Positions 28,562 through 39,104 of a DNA stretch of 64,000 bases are shown piece after piece. The position numbers and the translations under genes are program-made. The notes beneath the pieces are model-generated. The model did not search any database, was not told where the DNA came from, and saw only the letters and a program-made list of their open reading frames with translations. Source of the DNA: Flaccisagitta enflata (taxonomy: Eukaryota; Chaetognatha; Sagittoidea; Aphragmophora). Each line of letters begins with the position of its first letter. The first letter of the stretch is position 1. The stretch covers positions 14,384,001-14,448,000 of the forward strand of contig OZ231127.1 of the NCBI GenBank assembly GCA_965153355.1, given 5' to 3'.

Positions 28562-31374
28562 GATTGGCATACTTTTTGGTTGACATTTGAAGTATGGCAC
28601 GCTTTTCTTACACCCAGGTTTAAGGGCTTGCTTTCTGTGAAGAAAATGAAAGAAATGGTTGAAACAAGCCATGGCAAATATCAATACGCTGGTAAGTGGT
28701 TACCAAATATAAGGACCGACTGACTGATGAATTTACTTGTTAATTGCAGAAAACGTTGGTTCGTTGTAAAAACCAAAGGCAACACTCATAAGTGAGATAT
28801 TGACATTTATGTTGCAAATTGCTCTCTGTTTCATGCAAGTTAGTTTTGCTAAATGGAAAACTAGGAGTGATGCGCGTAGTAACTAGTCAGTGAGGGCTCA
28901 GAAGGCCCTCTTCTATATTTTTCAGTTTGGGTATAGTGAGTGATATTGTTCCACCTGTCATACATACACTTACTTGTCGCAAAGGTGACATTCTGGGCAT
29001 GTTCTGTTGAGACCACAAGCAAGTTCGTCTATTTTCGGCTTGTAAACCGGACATTCTAGTTTCGGATTTTGTTCTGGACAATTACAGGCATCAAGGAGAT
29101 GTTGTTTGGAGCTGCATTGGCCACAAGGAAGAGATGCTTTGCACTTCTTCGTCTCGCACATGTGAACTTTACAACCGCAAGTGAATTTCTGCGGAAACAG
29201 GAATTCATCCAGAATTGAAAATTGTATCGAAAATTGTCCCAAATTTAAAATTTAGAATTTAAGACACATTTAAAATTTCGTCATGCTAGGCCGAATATAA
29301 TTTTCGCACATCTGTTAGAGAGAGCAAGTTGACTTGGCGAAAATAAAGTGCTTTTTTATTTTCTTTTTTTTTTTTTGTATGTACTCACCTCGACTCTTGC
29401 TTTGCAAGTGTCGTCAGCTCCATCTTGTTGATCATTGCAAGTGTACTTGGCGCCCTTTTAAGTATGTACTCACCTCAACTCTGGCTTTGCAAGTATCTTC
29501 AGCTCCATCTGGTTGATCATTGCAAGTGTACTTAGCGCCCTTTTAAGTATGTACTCTAGCCTGTACCTAAATGACAATAAACAATAAAATTAACATTCTC
29601 CAAGCAGATCATGTTGTGGGACTGTCTGAGGCTTCTATTGCATTCAATATTGGCTTTGAAATTCTACTTTTAGGTGGCCGCACCTTACCTTCTATTAACC
29701 CTACCCCTATAGGAAATCCAAAATTTCAAAGTATTTAAATTCCAATTTTGACTGCAGATTTGAAATCTGCAGAAAAAACTGACAATTGAAAGTGTTTTCC
29801 TTTTTTTGATATTCCAATTAGAAGGTGGTCAAAAGTGATGTCAAATGTTGCGAAATATACCTTTCCTTTTAATTTCTTTGTAAAATCATTGAACTCACCT
29901 TTTTTAAAAACATTTAGCATGGATTTTGATAGTGATCCCAAAGGAATTTTGAAAAAAGAAAAGCACTTTCAACAAACAGTTTTTCATGTAGATTTCAAAT
30001 CTGCAGTCAAAATTATGATTTGACTAATTTGAAATTTTTGTTTTTCTATTGACCTATGGGAAGTTCAAGGTAAGGCGCGGCCACCAAGATCTAAACTTAA
30101 AAAGCTGAAAATGATAACAATAGAAGCCCAAGACAGCTCCACAACATGAGCTGCTTGGAGAATTTCGATTTCTTTATTTTTTGTCATTTCAGTACAGGCT
30201 AATGTACTCACCTCAACTCTGGCTTTGCAAGTGTCTTCAGCTCCATCTGGTTGATCATTGCAAGTGTACTTGGCGCCCTTTTAAATATGTACTCACCTCA
30301 ACTCTGGCTTTGCAAGTATCTTCAGCTCCATCTGGTTGATCATTGACGGTGCACTTGGCGCCTTTTTAAGTATGTACTCACCTCAACTCTGGCTTTGCAA
30401 GTGTCTTCAGCTCCATCTGGTTGATCATTGACAGTGCACTTGGCGCCTTTTTTGTACATCCACTTCTTCTTGATAGGACCGCAGTCGGCAACAACACAAC
30501 TTCTCTGCTTGCAACATTTCGACCCGTCAATCGGGTAATAAAACACGGCTTCTGTGGCGATCGTCTCGTTACCAACCGTCAGAGGCTCACATACTTGGTC
30601 TGGTCGTGAAAAAGAAAAGGATTTGACAAATTTACATGAACGTGCCCAACAGGACAAAAGTCGCGGGGGGTTGAACAGGACAGGCGCTAAAATCAACAAA
30701 ACAAAAATCGACATTCATGGCGAACTGACCTACCGACTGATGACTCGACAAAAGGACAACTAGAAATTCTGGATGGTATAGCACGGTGATAATAATGTGA
30801 CGGGCGGAGGGACGAACGGACAGACCCACCAACAAAACAAAACAACCATGTGCGGATTAGTCTTAGAACACTTCATATAAGGCAATGATTTCCCCTAATT
30901 AGTTTTTTGGAAAACTAGGAGTGTTGCGCGTATGAACTAGTCAGTGAGGGTTCACGAGGCCCTCTTCCATTTATTTCAGTTTGGGTATAGTGAGGGATAT
31001 TGTTCCACTTTTCATACCTTTGTTCTCGTCCGTAACCAAATAGAAATCTCCACACGGCTCCGGGCATACGTCAGGACAATTTTCTAAGAAAGATGCACAA
31101 TTAGATGAATCACTCAGATCTGACCCTGAGTTCAACAGTCAGGACCATTTACACTCTGATTACATCACGTTTGCTGATTATCTGATTATTCAATCTAAGG
31201 CTTACCTTCTCTGAGAGCCAACGATACATGTTGCTTTTCGTCTCTCCAATACAAATCCTGATAATGAGCCAAAGGATGATCTACCTCAGCCAAAGGTCTC
31301 GCCTTCACTTCACCCGCTTGACTCTCATCAACCAAAACCGACGCAACAAAACTCAATATCAATACAATTAACAT
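23233..31374 (-). CDS. Cysteine-rich, PLAT-domain, single-pass membrane protein (12 exons)
   Basis: Exons on the minus strand: 31374-31206, 31083-31018, 30599-30382, 29188-28974, 28634-28573, 28371-28141, 27886-27767, 27618-27444, 25956-25691, 24841-24743, 24331-24134, 23501-23233. All introns are GT-AG and every phase matches; the joined CDS is 2,088 nt (695 aa plus stop). Residues 1-20 form a signal peptide (MLIVLILSFVASVLVDESQA). The ectodomain has about 59 Cys, with repeated CGC-xxx-C motifs (CGCKVHMC, CGCVVKKC) like half VWC modules, and four N-glycosylation sequons (NET, NRT, NVS, NNT). A PLAT/LH2 domain lies at about 366-500. A hydrophobic helix at about 650-668 is followed by a basic tail, so the protein is probably type I at the cell surface. 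The weakest splice site is the exon 9 donor (GTTGAT). I know no named homologue with this architecture, and its ligand and role are unknown. Confidence 0.8.
24359..24718 (+). repeat. (ATC)n-rich microsatellite block
   Basis: Three runs of CAT/ATC triplets (24359-24413, 24440-24488, 24530-24718) fill intron 10. Poly-His, poly-Ile and poly-Met frames over it are artefacts. Confidence 0.95.
25691..27618 (-). CDS. PLAT/LH2 domain encoded by exons 8 and 9 of the cysteine-rich gene
   Basis: Exon 8 (27618-27444) reads NVFVTLTTGG, then LVTIVINGKC and ENVSLEL. Exon 9 (25956-25691) carries VELLEEVDEVIVKMEDADDW followed by FLESLVVTFDADGE and VPVNKWFG. This is the PLAT pattern: opening V-x-V-TG strand, a V-x-I-x-I-x-G strand, the hallmark D-x-W-F-L-E-x-V-x-V (W at about residue 457), and a closing N-K-W (W at about 487). 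PLAT domains are beta-sandwiches that bind lipids or membranes in lipoxygenases, lipases and polycystins. Here the domain is cysteine-poor and sits between cysteine-rich modules. A 1.49-kb intron with a large inverted-repeat element splits it. Lipid binding is inferred from the family only. Confidence 0.78.
26218..27192 (+). mobile_element. Non-autonomous element with CAGTGGCCAA tips in intron 8
   Basis: The left end CAGTGGCCAAG and the right end TTGGCCACTG are inverted. Both are followed inward by repeats of GGTAACCT/GGTAACTT (26230-26380 and 27100-27165). CAGTGG tips recall hAT elements, but no clear 8-bp target duplication is visible. Intron 8 of the cysteine-rich gene owes most of its 1.49 kb to this. 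Confidence 0.5.
27343..27434 (+). repeat. (CT)n microsatellite beside the exon 8 donor
   Basis: Perfect run ending 9 nt from the GTGAGT donor of exon 8 (minus strand). Confidence 0.95.
27627..27693 (+). repeat. (GA)n microsatellite beside the exon 8 acceptor
   Basis: On the minus strand it is a (TC)n tract ending about 6 nt from the ATATCAG acceptor, so it serves as the polypyrimidine tract of exon 8. Confidence 0.95.
28482..28560 (+). repeat. (CAA)n microsatellite beside the exon 5 donor
   Basis: On minus, GTATGCCAATC precedes about 26 TTG triplets. The poly-Cys, poly-Leu and poly-Gln frames here are intronic artefacts. Confidence 0.95.
28857..28965 (-). repeat. Dispersed ~110-bp element, copy in intron 4
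   Basis: The minus strand begins TATGACAGGTGGAACAATAT and ends CTAGTTTTCC, with internal CTCACTATACCCAAACTG and CACTGACTAGTTACTACGCG. It starts 9 nt after the GTAAGT donor of exon 4. Other copies lie at 30909-31017 and 44329-44440, with fragments at 44648-44690 and 47750-47778. Confidence 0.7.
29377..30369 (-). repeat. Tandem copies of the 3' end and donor of exon 3
   Basis: An 84-85-bp unit holding the last 66 coding bases of exon 3 plus its GTGAGT donor is repeated at about 29377-29461, 29462-29547, 30201-30284 and 30285-30368, next to the genuine copy (30369-30453). Each unit would encode GAKYTCNDQPDGAEDTCKAR, but there is no polypyrimidine tract and only about 18 nt between one donor and the next unit. 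The extra units therefore cannot be normal exons. Confidence 0.75.
29559..30199 (+). mobile_element. Foldback MITE with GCCTGTAC tips and TA flanks
   Basis: The left tip GCCTGTACCTAAATGACA and the right tip, inverted, GCCTGTACTGAAATGACA match. The arms stay complementary inward (CTCCAAGCAGATCATGTTGT; AGGTGGCCGCACCTTACC versus its inverse near 30070-30095). TA flanks both ends (29557-29558, 30200-30201). It sits inside intron 3 of the cysteine-rich gene and splits an array of duplicated exon ends. Confidence 0.75.
30909..31017 (-). repeat. Dispersed ~110-bp element, copy forming the exon 2 donor
   Basis: The copy starts exactly at the exon 2/intron 2 junction. Its first bases (GTATGAAAAGTGGAACAATA) supply the GT donor, while stand-alone copies read TATGATAGGTGGAACAACAT. 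The orientation is the same as in intron 4. Confidence 0.68.
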
Positions 31375-31450
31375 TTTTTACAATTTACAGAATAACTTTA
31401 ACTTTAAGGGAAATACTGTTTCAATGTTTCGAATTCGAAGCAAAATCTTA

Positions 31451-31460
31451 CCCTTTTATA
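31451..31460 (-). promoter_or_regulatory. TATA box of the cysteine-rich membrane gene
   Basis: On the minus strand the motif TATAAAAGGG lies 77 nt upstream of the ATG at 31374-31372. A start site about 30 nt downstream would leave a leader of roughly 50 nt. It is the only canonical TATA element seen next to a coding start in the window. Confidence 0.6.
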
Positions 31461-32044
31461 CGACCATTTAACGATTTGCTAATGGCTTTTGGTCTTTCAA
31501 TTCAAATATGTTTGCAGTAATCAAATGGACAATGAAAAAGGGGAAGTGAGGGGAAAATTAGGACAAGAATAAAAGGCAATACAAATTGATTCGCAAGGCC
31601 CAAATGCGAAATGGGTGGAAATGGTGGGAAGGACGGAGTTTCTATCGTGGAAACGCTCCTCATTTTATTCTATTTTCCAATGATCAAATCTTTTGTCAAA
31701 ATGATTAATCAATTGTTTGCGGAATCGGTCGTTTTTTAGTAAAAGTTTGTGACGCAGACTCCCGGATATGAAAATTTGTGTGGGAATGACTTGATTAGAT
31801 TAGATCATATCTAAATCTTATAAAGCTTCACATAATAACAGTGCAAGGATAAATTCAAAAGACCATACCTAGATACATGTGGATTCAGCCTACTATCATT
31901 GCACGCTAAATGATTTCATAGATGGTTATATGGGCACTGAGAATTTTTGGAGAAAATGAATAATTCTCTGCACGATTTTGTTTTACTTTCCGAATCCTCC
32001 GCCAGAGCGAATTTATTTCGAAAAGCTTCGGGTCGTAATACATA

Positions 32045-32150
32045 AAACCCAGCCAACCCTTAGCCCTAAAGCTAACCCTGTCCCTAACCCTAACCCTAAA
32101 ACTATCTCCAACCCTAACCCTAACCCTAAACCCACCCCTAACCCTAATTT
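32045..32150 (+). repeat. Degenerate interstitial CCCTAA repeats
   Basis: Imperfect ACCCTAACCCTAACCCTAAA-like runs, resembling telomeric TTAGGG but diverged. A fainter stretch lies at 26785-26830. Confidence 0.6.
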
Positions 32151-32676
32151 AAAAAACCGCTTAAAAAGTCTTAAAAACAAATGATCACAGATGATCGTAC
32201 AATTGTACCAAATTGGGGATTTCATCAAGTAAAGAAAAATGCTTTGATAGCGGGAAATCCGCTTGAATCTTTATCATACTTTCTTTTTCACCTTCGGTTA
32301 GCTGCAACTCAGCATGTCTTCTTCCTCGTTTTATATAGTTTGAATAGGTCTTATTGTCTTTATGAGAAATCTTTCTTCATTGGCGTCTATGTTCTCTTCT
32401 TTCCCCAGAATCAAAAGCAGTTTTGCTAAAACATGTGTCGATCGGATCATAATATCAACGGGTTACGGTATTGTCATAATGACGTTTACCATGGCAACGA
32501 TAGCAACGACGTCAACGACGACTCCGAGGACGATTATAACGACGACGGCGATGACGAAGACGACGACGAAAAAGTGAGGCTGAACGAGTGGAAAGAACGA
32601 CAATGACGCACCCTTCGGTGGGTTTTCCGCGCCTCAAACGTCGCTAAGAAACAACGAGACGCCGCGTGGGTGAGAA

Positions 32677-32680
<4 letters not shown>

Positions 32681-32718
<38 letters not shown>
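32681..32718 (+). repeat. (GA)n microsatellite
   Basis: Short GA tract in non-coding DNA. Just upstream, 32500-32580 is CGACGA-rich. Confidence 0.9.
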
Positions 32719-32723
<5 letters not shown>

Positions 32724-34698
32724 AAGCAAGCACAAATATGAATAAAGGGGCTGACTGAAAAAAAAATTAAGTGAATACTTTTTCTGTGCCATTAACTTTC
32801 TCCATCCAGGCCCGAGAGAGGGGGCGAGCGTCATAACACGCGTTTTAAAAATTTGGATAAATCACATGATTTCAAAAAATTTCAACGTGAAAAGAAAATT
32901 CCCCGAGACTTTGGGGTGCGGTTGTAAGGTTTAAGTATCCAGCTGTTACATTGTTCATCATCGGGATTGAGAGCTGTGTAATTAAATGATAGAATGTCAT
33001 CTTTAGTTATAACACAACATGTTTCTTATGACGTTAAGTAACAAAAACCTGCGATGATTTGCCCTCCCACATTCGGTTGAAACCAGCCATGATTTGGCAC
33101 GAAATAAGTCGAACGTTACGGGCCATTAGATGGCAACTTTGCCCGCCTTAAAGCTTTTCTTCTTTCTCTTTCAATGAAAATGCCTGCATAGACTGCATAG
33201 ACTGAATAGACTGCGCGTGCGATTTCTTATTCAATTTTCTGCGCAGTTTTTCGTTCATTCATTGTCGTAAATCTCGCTCGTTTCTCGAGTACGAGTGGGC
33301 AGAGTCTTGGGACCAAACTGGAATGACTAGGAGATGGCTGTTGAGGACAAAGACGGCGAGGAGTAGAGTGTAGATTGAGACCACATACTCAACACTCAAC
33401 ACCCCCAGTCACAAGTAGGGAAAGTAACTTTGGCCATCTGGCAGGGGCTGTGGTGAGAGAAATGGGAAAAATGACACGGACGGATCTTCTGTTTTATGCA
33501 ACTGATTCGGGAGAGAATTATTTTCCGTGCATTTCAAAAGTAAAGCGCCTTATTAAAGCTAGAAGCTAATTTGCTAAGAAAATGGGTAAACGTAGCCTGT
33601 ATTCACCTCATTAGTGCCAGATATTTTGGTTACCTGTAAGACTATTATCTTCATCTGCTTTTCACTATAAGAGGGCTTGTCCGTCGGTTCGTCGGTCCGT
33701 CACTCCGCCCGTCCGTCGGTCCGTTATGCCTGTCCAAAAACCGCGTACTTTTTGGCCATGGTGAGATCCTGTACTGAAACAAAATATCGACAAACGCGTT
33801 TAAGAGCCTCTTCTGCCACTCTGTCGTTTCATCTGTCTGTTCGTCCATCTGTCTATCCATATATGTCACATGGTTAGCACATACGTGGGGACACAGCCCG
33901 GACGCATTTTTGACCGGTTGGGCTTGTTTCTTAACTAATGAACTTTCTAAACTCAATCATCCCATCATCGTTGAAATCATGATCGCTAAACACAAGTTCA
34001 TGTCACTCAATCAGTCATTTACAAAGTGTCTAGATCTTTGTCACAATATTAAAGAGTTTCCATGAACGGCGCGGGTGGATTTTTATGCCATTCAGGTGGT
34101 CATGTCGTGGGTGTGTGGTTTTTAGCGTGCACCCACGGTTTGGGCGTTTAGTTCCACGCGTGAGCACATGGTGTGGGTGTGACAACTTTTCAAGATCGGA
34201 TTTATAAATTTAAATCAGGTCTAAAGTGAATCGAATCAAAACGTGGCTCCACCAACTTTTACTATGTGGATCTCATATATCCTTTCTTTTCATGGTTCCC
34301 TTTACCTTGACCTCCTTCAACCGCTTTGACTACCATCCGTCTTGGAGAGCGATTAAGTTCGATCAAACTTTCTATAGCAGCATCGATGTAGATTATAAAA
34401 CTTATGGAACAACTTTACGGATGTACGAGCTCAGAGAGAGTTGCAAGGGCCACCTACGCGCGTGTTTGCAAGAGGATAGTTTCCTTTTCATTAACTCGAT
34501 CTCACCTCCCCTATTTATGTACGCGGACTTCCAAAATCATGGCGCTGGCTCCACAGACCACATATAAAAGAGAATTTTAACGGTTTTTGCGATCTTGTCC
34601 ATCGTCCGTCCGTTGGTCGTTTCGCTGAAGATAGATTTTTGGCATCTTTCGTGGTCAATGCAACAGTCTGTCTGTTTGTCTGTCTTTGTCGTTGTCTT

Positions 34699-34784
<86 letters not shown>
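34699..34784 (+). repeat. (CT)n microsatellite
   Basis: Perfect run. The downstream DNA to about 35300 is rich in CGT/CTC triplets (34938-35000, 35110-35145, 35215-35290). Confidence 0.95.
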
Positions 34785-34787
<3 letters not shown>

Positions 34788-37414
34788 CTCCATCTTCCTT
34801 TCTTTCTTAATTTCTGCTTCATTCTCCTTTTTGAACCCCCAGAAATCGTCTTTTCGCCTCATCAAAGCGACCAAGGCAATGAAGGGACAAAAGCACCCAA
34901 GGCTCAATCCCCCACACCGTCGCAATCATCAGATTCGTTACCGTCGTCGTCGTCGTCGTCATCGTCGTCATTGTCGTCGTCATGGTCGTCGTCATATTCC
35001 ACGTTGCCGTCCTTGTTTCTTCACCGTCATTGTGATGGGTGCCACACACTCCATTTGTTCAATCGTCGCCCCCTTGTTATTCTTTTGGCGCCTCTATTTC
35101 AATGCTTGCTCGACCTCCTCCTCCTCTTCCTCCTCCTCCTCCTCCTCCTTATCTGCCTCATATCCTTCTCAATTCTCACTTTTTCTCGTCATCTCATCTA
35201 AAGACGTCATCAACATCACTGTCGTCGTTGTCGTCAAAATCGTCATTGTCGTTGTCGTCGTCGTCGTCATCATCTCCATCATCATCGTGATCATCTTTTG
35301 TGCGTCTCGCCTCATTGAAGTGAAACGTCGTCGCCTCATAATCGCAATTAGAATTTCCTTTTTTCTTCCATTCTTTTTTCCTTACTTTCTGTTTTTCTTT
35401 CTTTTTTCCCCTCTTTTCACGCGTGTTGGATTTCTTTTCTTTTTTCCATCTTTCTTTTTCATTTCATTCATCCATTTTTTTTTTCAAGTTCCGCCCTCTT
35501 CAGGTCACGTGTGTGTTATTCTTTCGATCTGGTCGTCAGGGAAACCGAATCTACGTAAAGAATATTTTGATTCACCCATACGCTTCTTGTTTTTTATTTC
35601 TCGGTATGATGAAGGGAGTGGTATGGAGTGGGGGGGGGGGAGATGGAACGGGGGGGGAGATGGAAGGGGGGATGACGAAGACTGGTGGGCGTTTCATTCA
35701 TGAAAAGTGTTTCCATGTCGGCCTCAACATCCATCATCATCATCATCATCATTATCATCTGATCATCATCAACATCGTCATCACTCATCAGTCTTCAATT
35801 CTAATAAATCATAAGCATCAAATTTTGATTTCACGAACCCGAAGTCTGATCCGCTGGTTTGATCAAGGTTTTTTTTTTATCTTGAGAGTCAATTTCAGAA
35901 CAGTGATTTGGACGTATACTAGCCAGCCCTCTTTTGTGAGTTTAATGTAATCAAACCCAGAGCGATTTAGCTATTGATGAACCTTTTTTTTAAAGATTTA
36001 GTTACTTAGGCTCGTAGAAAAATCAGGGCTCGCCCATGGCTGCAAAGCAAGATGTTTGCTCTACATGGAACATGAATCGTTGTCAAAGGTGAAGCCCTAT
36101 GTTTCAAGGAAATGTAAAGGAATTCTAGTCTTTTATCGCTCCTCTGGGTGAAGTACTCAGAGACAGGCACACTGACATAGAAAATGACAGTGTCTTTATG
36201 AAAGTGTTTTATGGTATTGTTAGTACTTTTGAACAGTATTCAAACAACTGCTGACCCAAAAACCCACATAATTCGCGATATATACATAAGAAAAGATCGA
36301 CGAAATCTGTAGACCTCACAATTTACTATCTACATAAACTACAGTCGCTTAAATTTATCAAAGGGGGGAAAAAAGAGAAAATGGAATGTAGACCAAAAAA
36401 TACGGTTCTTTCACCGAGATGTACTTGCTGGATTTTTATGTATGGAACAATCTGGTAAACGAACAAATATACCTCCTGTTTTTAGGAAATATTTCTTGTC
36501 ATGATTCGTTGACAATTATTGGAACTAGTCGATACACTTGCTTATTCAACTCTTCTTATTATCCTCATGTTTTTGCATTCGTCCTTTTCAAATTCCACCG
36601 TCGTTAGACTTACTTTTAATGAGGTTTCATCGGTTTCTTTGGCCTCCTTATCACCCCTCCCCCCCACTCCCGGGCCCCCATCTCTCTCAATCTTCCCTTT
36701 TCTGTCAGTTATGAAAGGCTTCGTCCGTGTGTCCGTCCGTCATGGTGATCGAGTTGAAAAGTGCGCAATTTTGATGCTGCCATTGTGATTATCTGTGTTC
36801 CTGTGTGTGTTTGGGGTGGGTGAGGGTATGGATGGGGGTTGGGCACCCCTGCCCACTCGTCCGCAACGATATTGTGACCCCGCGTCACTTGTTGAATCCC
36901 AACCCCCCAACCCTCTCCCTCGTCAATCACTTCAAACAACGTTTCGCATGCTGGACATGACCCCCCCCCCCACGCTATCCCTTCATACATCATCTTCCAC
37001 ACTCACACTCACATTCCGATCCCAGTCTCATTAAGATGCCCCCCCCCCTGTGACTTCAACATCTTCCACACTCGCCATATCCTCATCCCACTGTGACTTC
37101 ATACAACTTCCTCCACATTCGCGAGTCGCGACTTACCCCTATCCCCGGTTTCATAGTACTTCTCCCGCGCTCGCCAACCCATCCTCCCCCAGACTAAGTA
37201 ATAACTTGCTCACTCGCCATGAGGCATACCCCTTTCCCCAGTTTCCATAATGATGCCGTTAAGACGAAGGCCGTGTTGGTGTCATTAACTTATTCGAGTC
37301 AAGTGACCTAGAAAAGATTCATTAAAACTTAAGATAGAAGCCGTTGGAAAAAAAATATTCAGCCTTAATTTCTCATCTCGCTTTCTCGCCTTTTGCGGCT
37401 TCATCAACGTTTCT

Positions 37415-37416
<2 letters not shown>

Positions 37417-37460
<44 letters not shown>
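37417..37460 (+). repeat. (CT)n tract at the 5' edge of the RLE retroelement
   Basis: Perfect run directly before the truncated retroelement frame. Confidence 0.95.
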
Positions 37461-37461
<1 letters not shown>

Positions 37462-38809
37462 TTGAAACAGAACTCAGCAGTAAAAATATGGTTGTGGCTA
37501 TAAATGAATGTGTGCTCCCCATTGTATCCTACTCGTTTGGAATCATCAATTGGCTAGAGGGGGAGCTCAAACAATTTGATATCAACATCCGAAAGCTGCT
37601 ACATTTATATAAAGTGATTCAAATAAAGAACGATGTAGACCGTCTATATGGGCCGCGTAATGCTGGAGGAAGAGGGCTAATATCGGTATGGGACTCTTTT
37701 AAGACTAATACCATAAGAATCGCACACTACATCAACAACACTGAAAATGAAACAGTAAAGATATGCTGCAGCCTGGACAAGGAGAAACTGTTTTCAATCA
37801 ACGAGAAAGCAAAGAAGTATGAAACTGGTATTGATATCACATATCCAAAAGGTTTCCATGAAAAGTCAGTCCTCTATCAAGCAAGAACAAAATCAGGTCT
37901 ATGTAAGAAAAACATTCTGGAAAAAAGGATGGTTACATGGAAAGAAAAACCTCAACATGGTGCCTATTTCAGACAGTTAGGCGAGATAGAAGCTGATTTG
38001 AAAGAATCATTCGGCTGGTTAAACAAATGCTATCTTGATCCAACCACTGAAGGTTACATCTTTGCAGCTCAGGAAATGGCCTTATTTACGAAATACCATG
38101 AACGGCACATCCTCAAGACGCAACAAGATTCAGTCTGCAGAGTTTGTAAGGATCCAAAGAGTGAGGAAACAATCTACCATATATTATCTGGATGCGACAG
38201 TTTGGCTAAACGGGAGTACTTTACCCGCCACAACGCAGTATGTCAATATCTCCATTTCACAATCTGCTCTGCATATGACCTGCCAACGGGGAAAAACTGG
38301 TATCTACACGAACCAAAAGAGGTTATTACGGCTAAAAACGTTGATATATTATACGACCAAGTCCTCACTACGGATCTAGAAGTTGGCGCAAACCGACCGG
38401 ACCTAGTTATCAAGGATAAAGCAAAAAAGAAAACATATATCATTGATGTGGCATGCCCATGCGATCTCAATATCCATAAATCGGAAGCCACAAAAACAGC
38501 CAAGTATATTGGATTAAAGGGACAATTACAAAAGATGTGGGGATATGAATGCGTCATTATACCGGTTATCATTGGAGGGCTTGGCGCTGTTACCCGCAAC
38601 GTCAAAAGTCAGCTTGATATGATCCCTGGAAACCCAAGCATTACCATGTGCCAAAAGATTACGCTGTTAGGATCGAAGAAAATCCTGATGGACGTTCTCT
38701 CAAGAAGCCGATAGAAGACTAAAGTCCTATAGGAGCAGGCAGCTCCACGGACGACAAGAAAATTCCCAGCAAGATTGAAATGCTGGAGTCATTGAAATGT
38801 CATTTCAAC

Positions 38810-38812
<3 letters not shown>
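37462..38812 (+). mobile_element. 5'-truncated RLE-type non-LTR retrotransposon (R2/NeSL-like C-terminus)
   Basis: The open frame to TAG at 38712-38714 begins within the thumb/post-RT region (KLLHLYKVIQIKNDVDRLYG, PRNAGGRGL). It continues through a CCHC zinc knuckle (CRVCKDPKSEETIYHILSGC) and a restriction-like endonuclease core (NRPDLVIKDKAKKKTYIIDV followed by ACPCD). This order is diagnostic of the R2/R4/NeSL/HERO group. The RT catalytic core is missing. The 5' truncation point abuts (CT)n at 37417-37460, and the 3' UTR of about 100 nt ends in another (CT)n tract at 38814-38855, as if the element had inserted into a CT microsatellite. The reading frame is undamaged, which suggests a recent insertion. 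Confidence 0.85.

Positions 38813-38813
<1 letters not shown>

Positions 38814-38858
<45 letters not shown>
38814..38858 (+). repeat. (CT)n tract at the 3' edge of the RLE retroelement
   Basis: Run with one TTTC break, directly after the 3' UTR. Confidence 0.95.
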
Positions 38859-38861
<3 letters not shown>

Positions 38862-39104
38862 GAAGGACCTGTTTTAGCGATGGCCAATCTTTTGCTTTCT
38901 ACCGCGTCTGTCCATGTTTGTTCCTGTCTTTCTCTGTAGTATGATCTGTCTGCTTTTGATGTGCGTCCTCTCACATCTATAAGAGGTCATGTCTGTCCGT
39001 TGGTTCGTTGGTCGGTTTGTTGGTCTGTTCTTCACGCAAACAAAAACAAATAATCTTGTAAGAAACAAAAACAATTAAGTGTGTAAGAAACAAAGAAACA
39101 TAAC

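Larger units (their letters stand above)
32150..37416. other. Gene-poor stretch with microsatellites and element heads
   Basis: Apart from the CT, CGT and CTC tracts, I see (GTCC)-type element heads at 33670-33730, 34598-34620 and 36720-36745, G runs at 35622-35672 and C runs near 36960 and 37038. No supported gene. Confidence 0.5.

Noticed and set aside
28468-28677. Frame with a run of about 28 cysteines, tempting as a cysteine-rich exon
   Set aside because: The poly-Cys is (TGT)n downstream of the GTATGC donor at 28572. The real exon 5 uses another frame (KPGCKKSVPYFKCQPK) that fits the phases of both neighbours.
34226-34567. 113-codon frame with some hydrophobic character
   Set aside because: No ATG, no recognisable domain, no matching splice sites; likely chance.
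34639-35703. 354-codon frame
   Set aside because: Built from (CT)n, CGT and TTC repeats; composition only.
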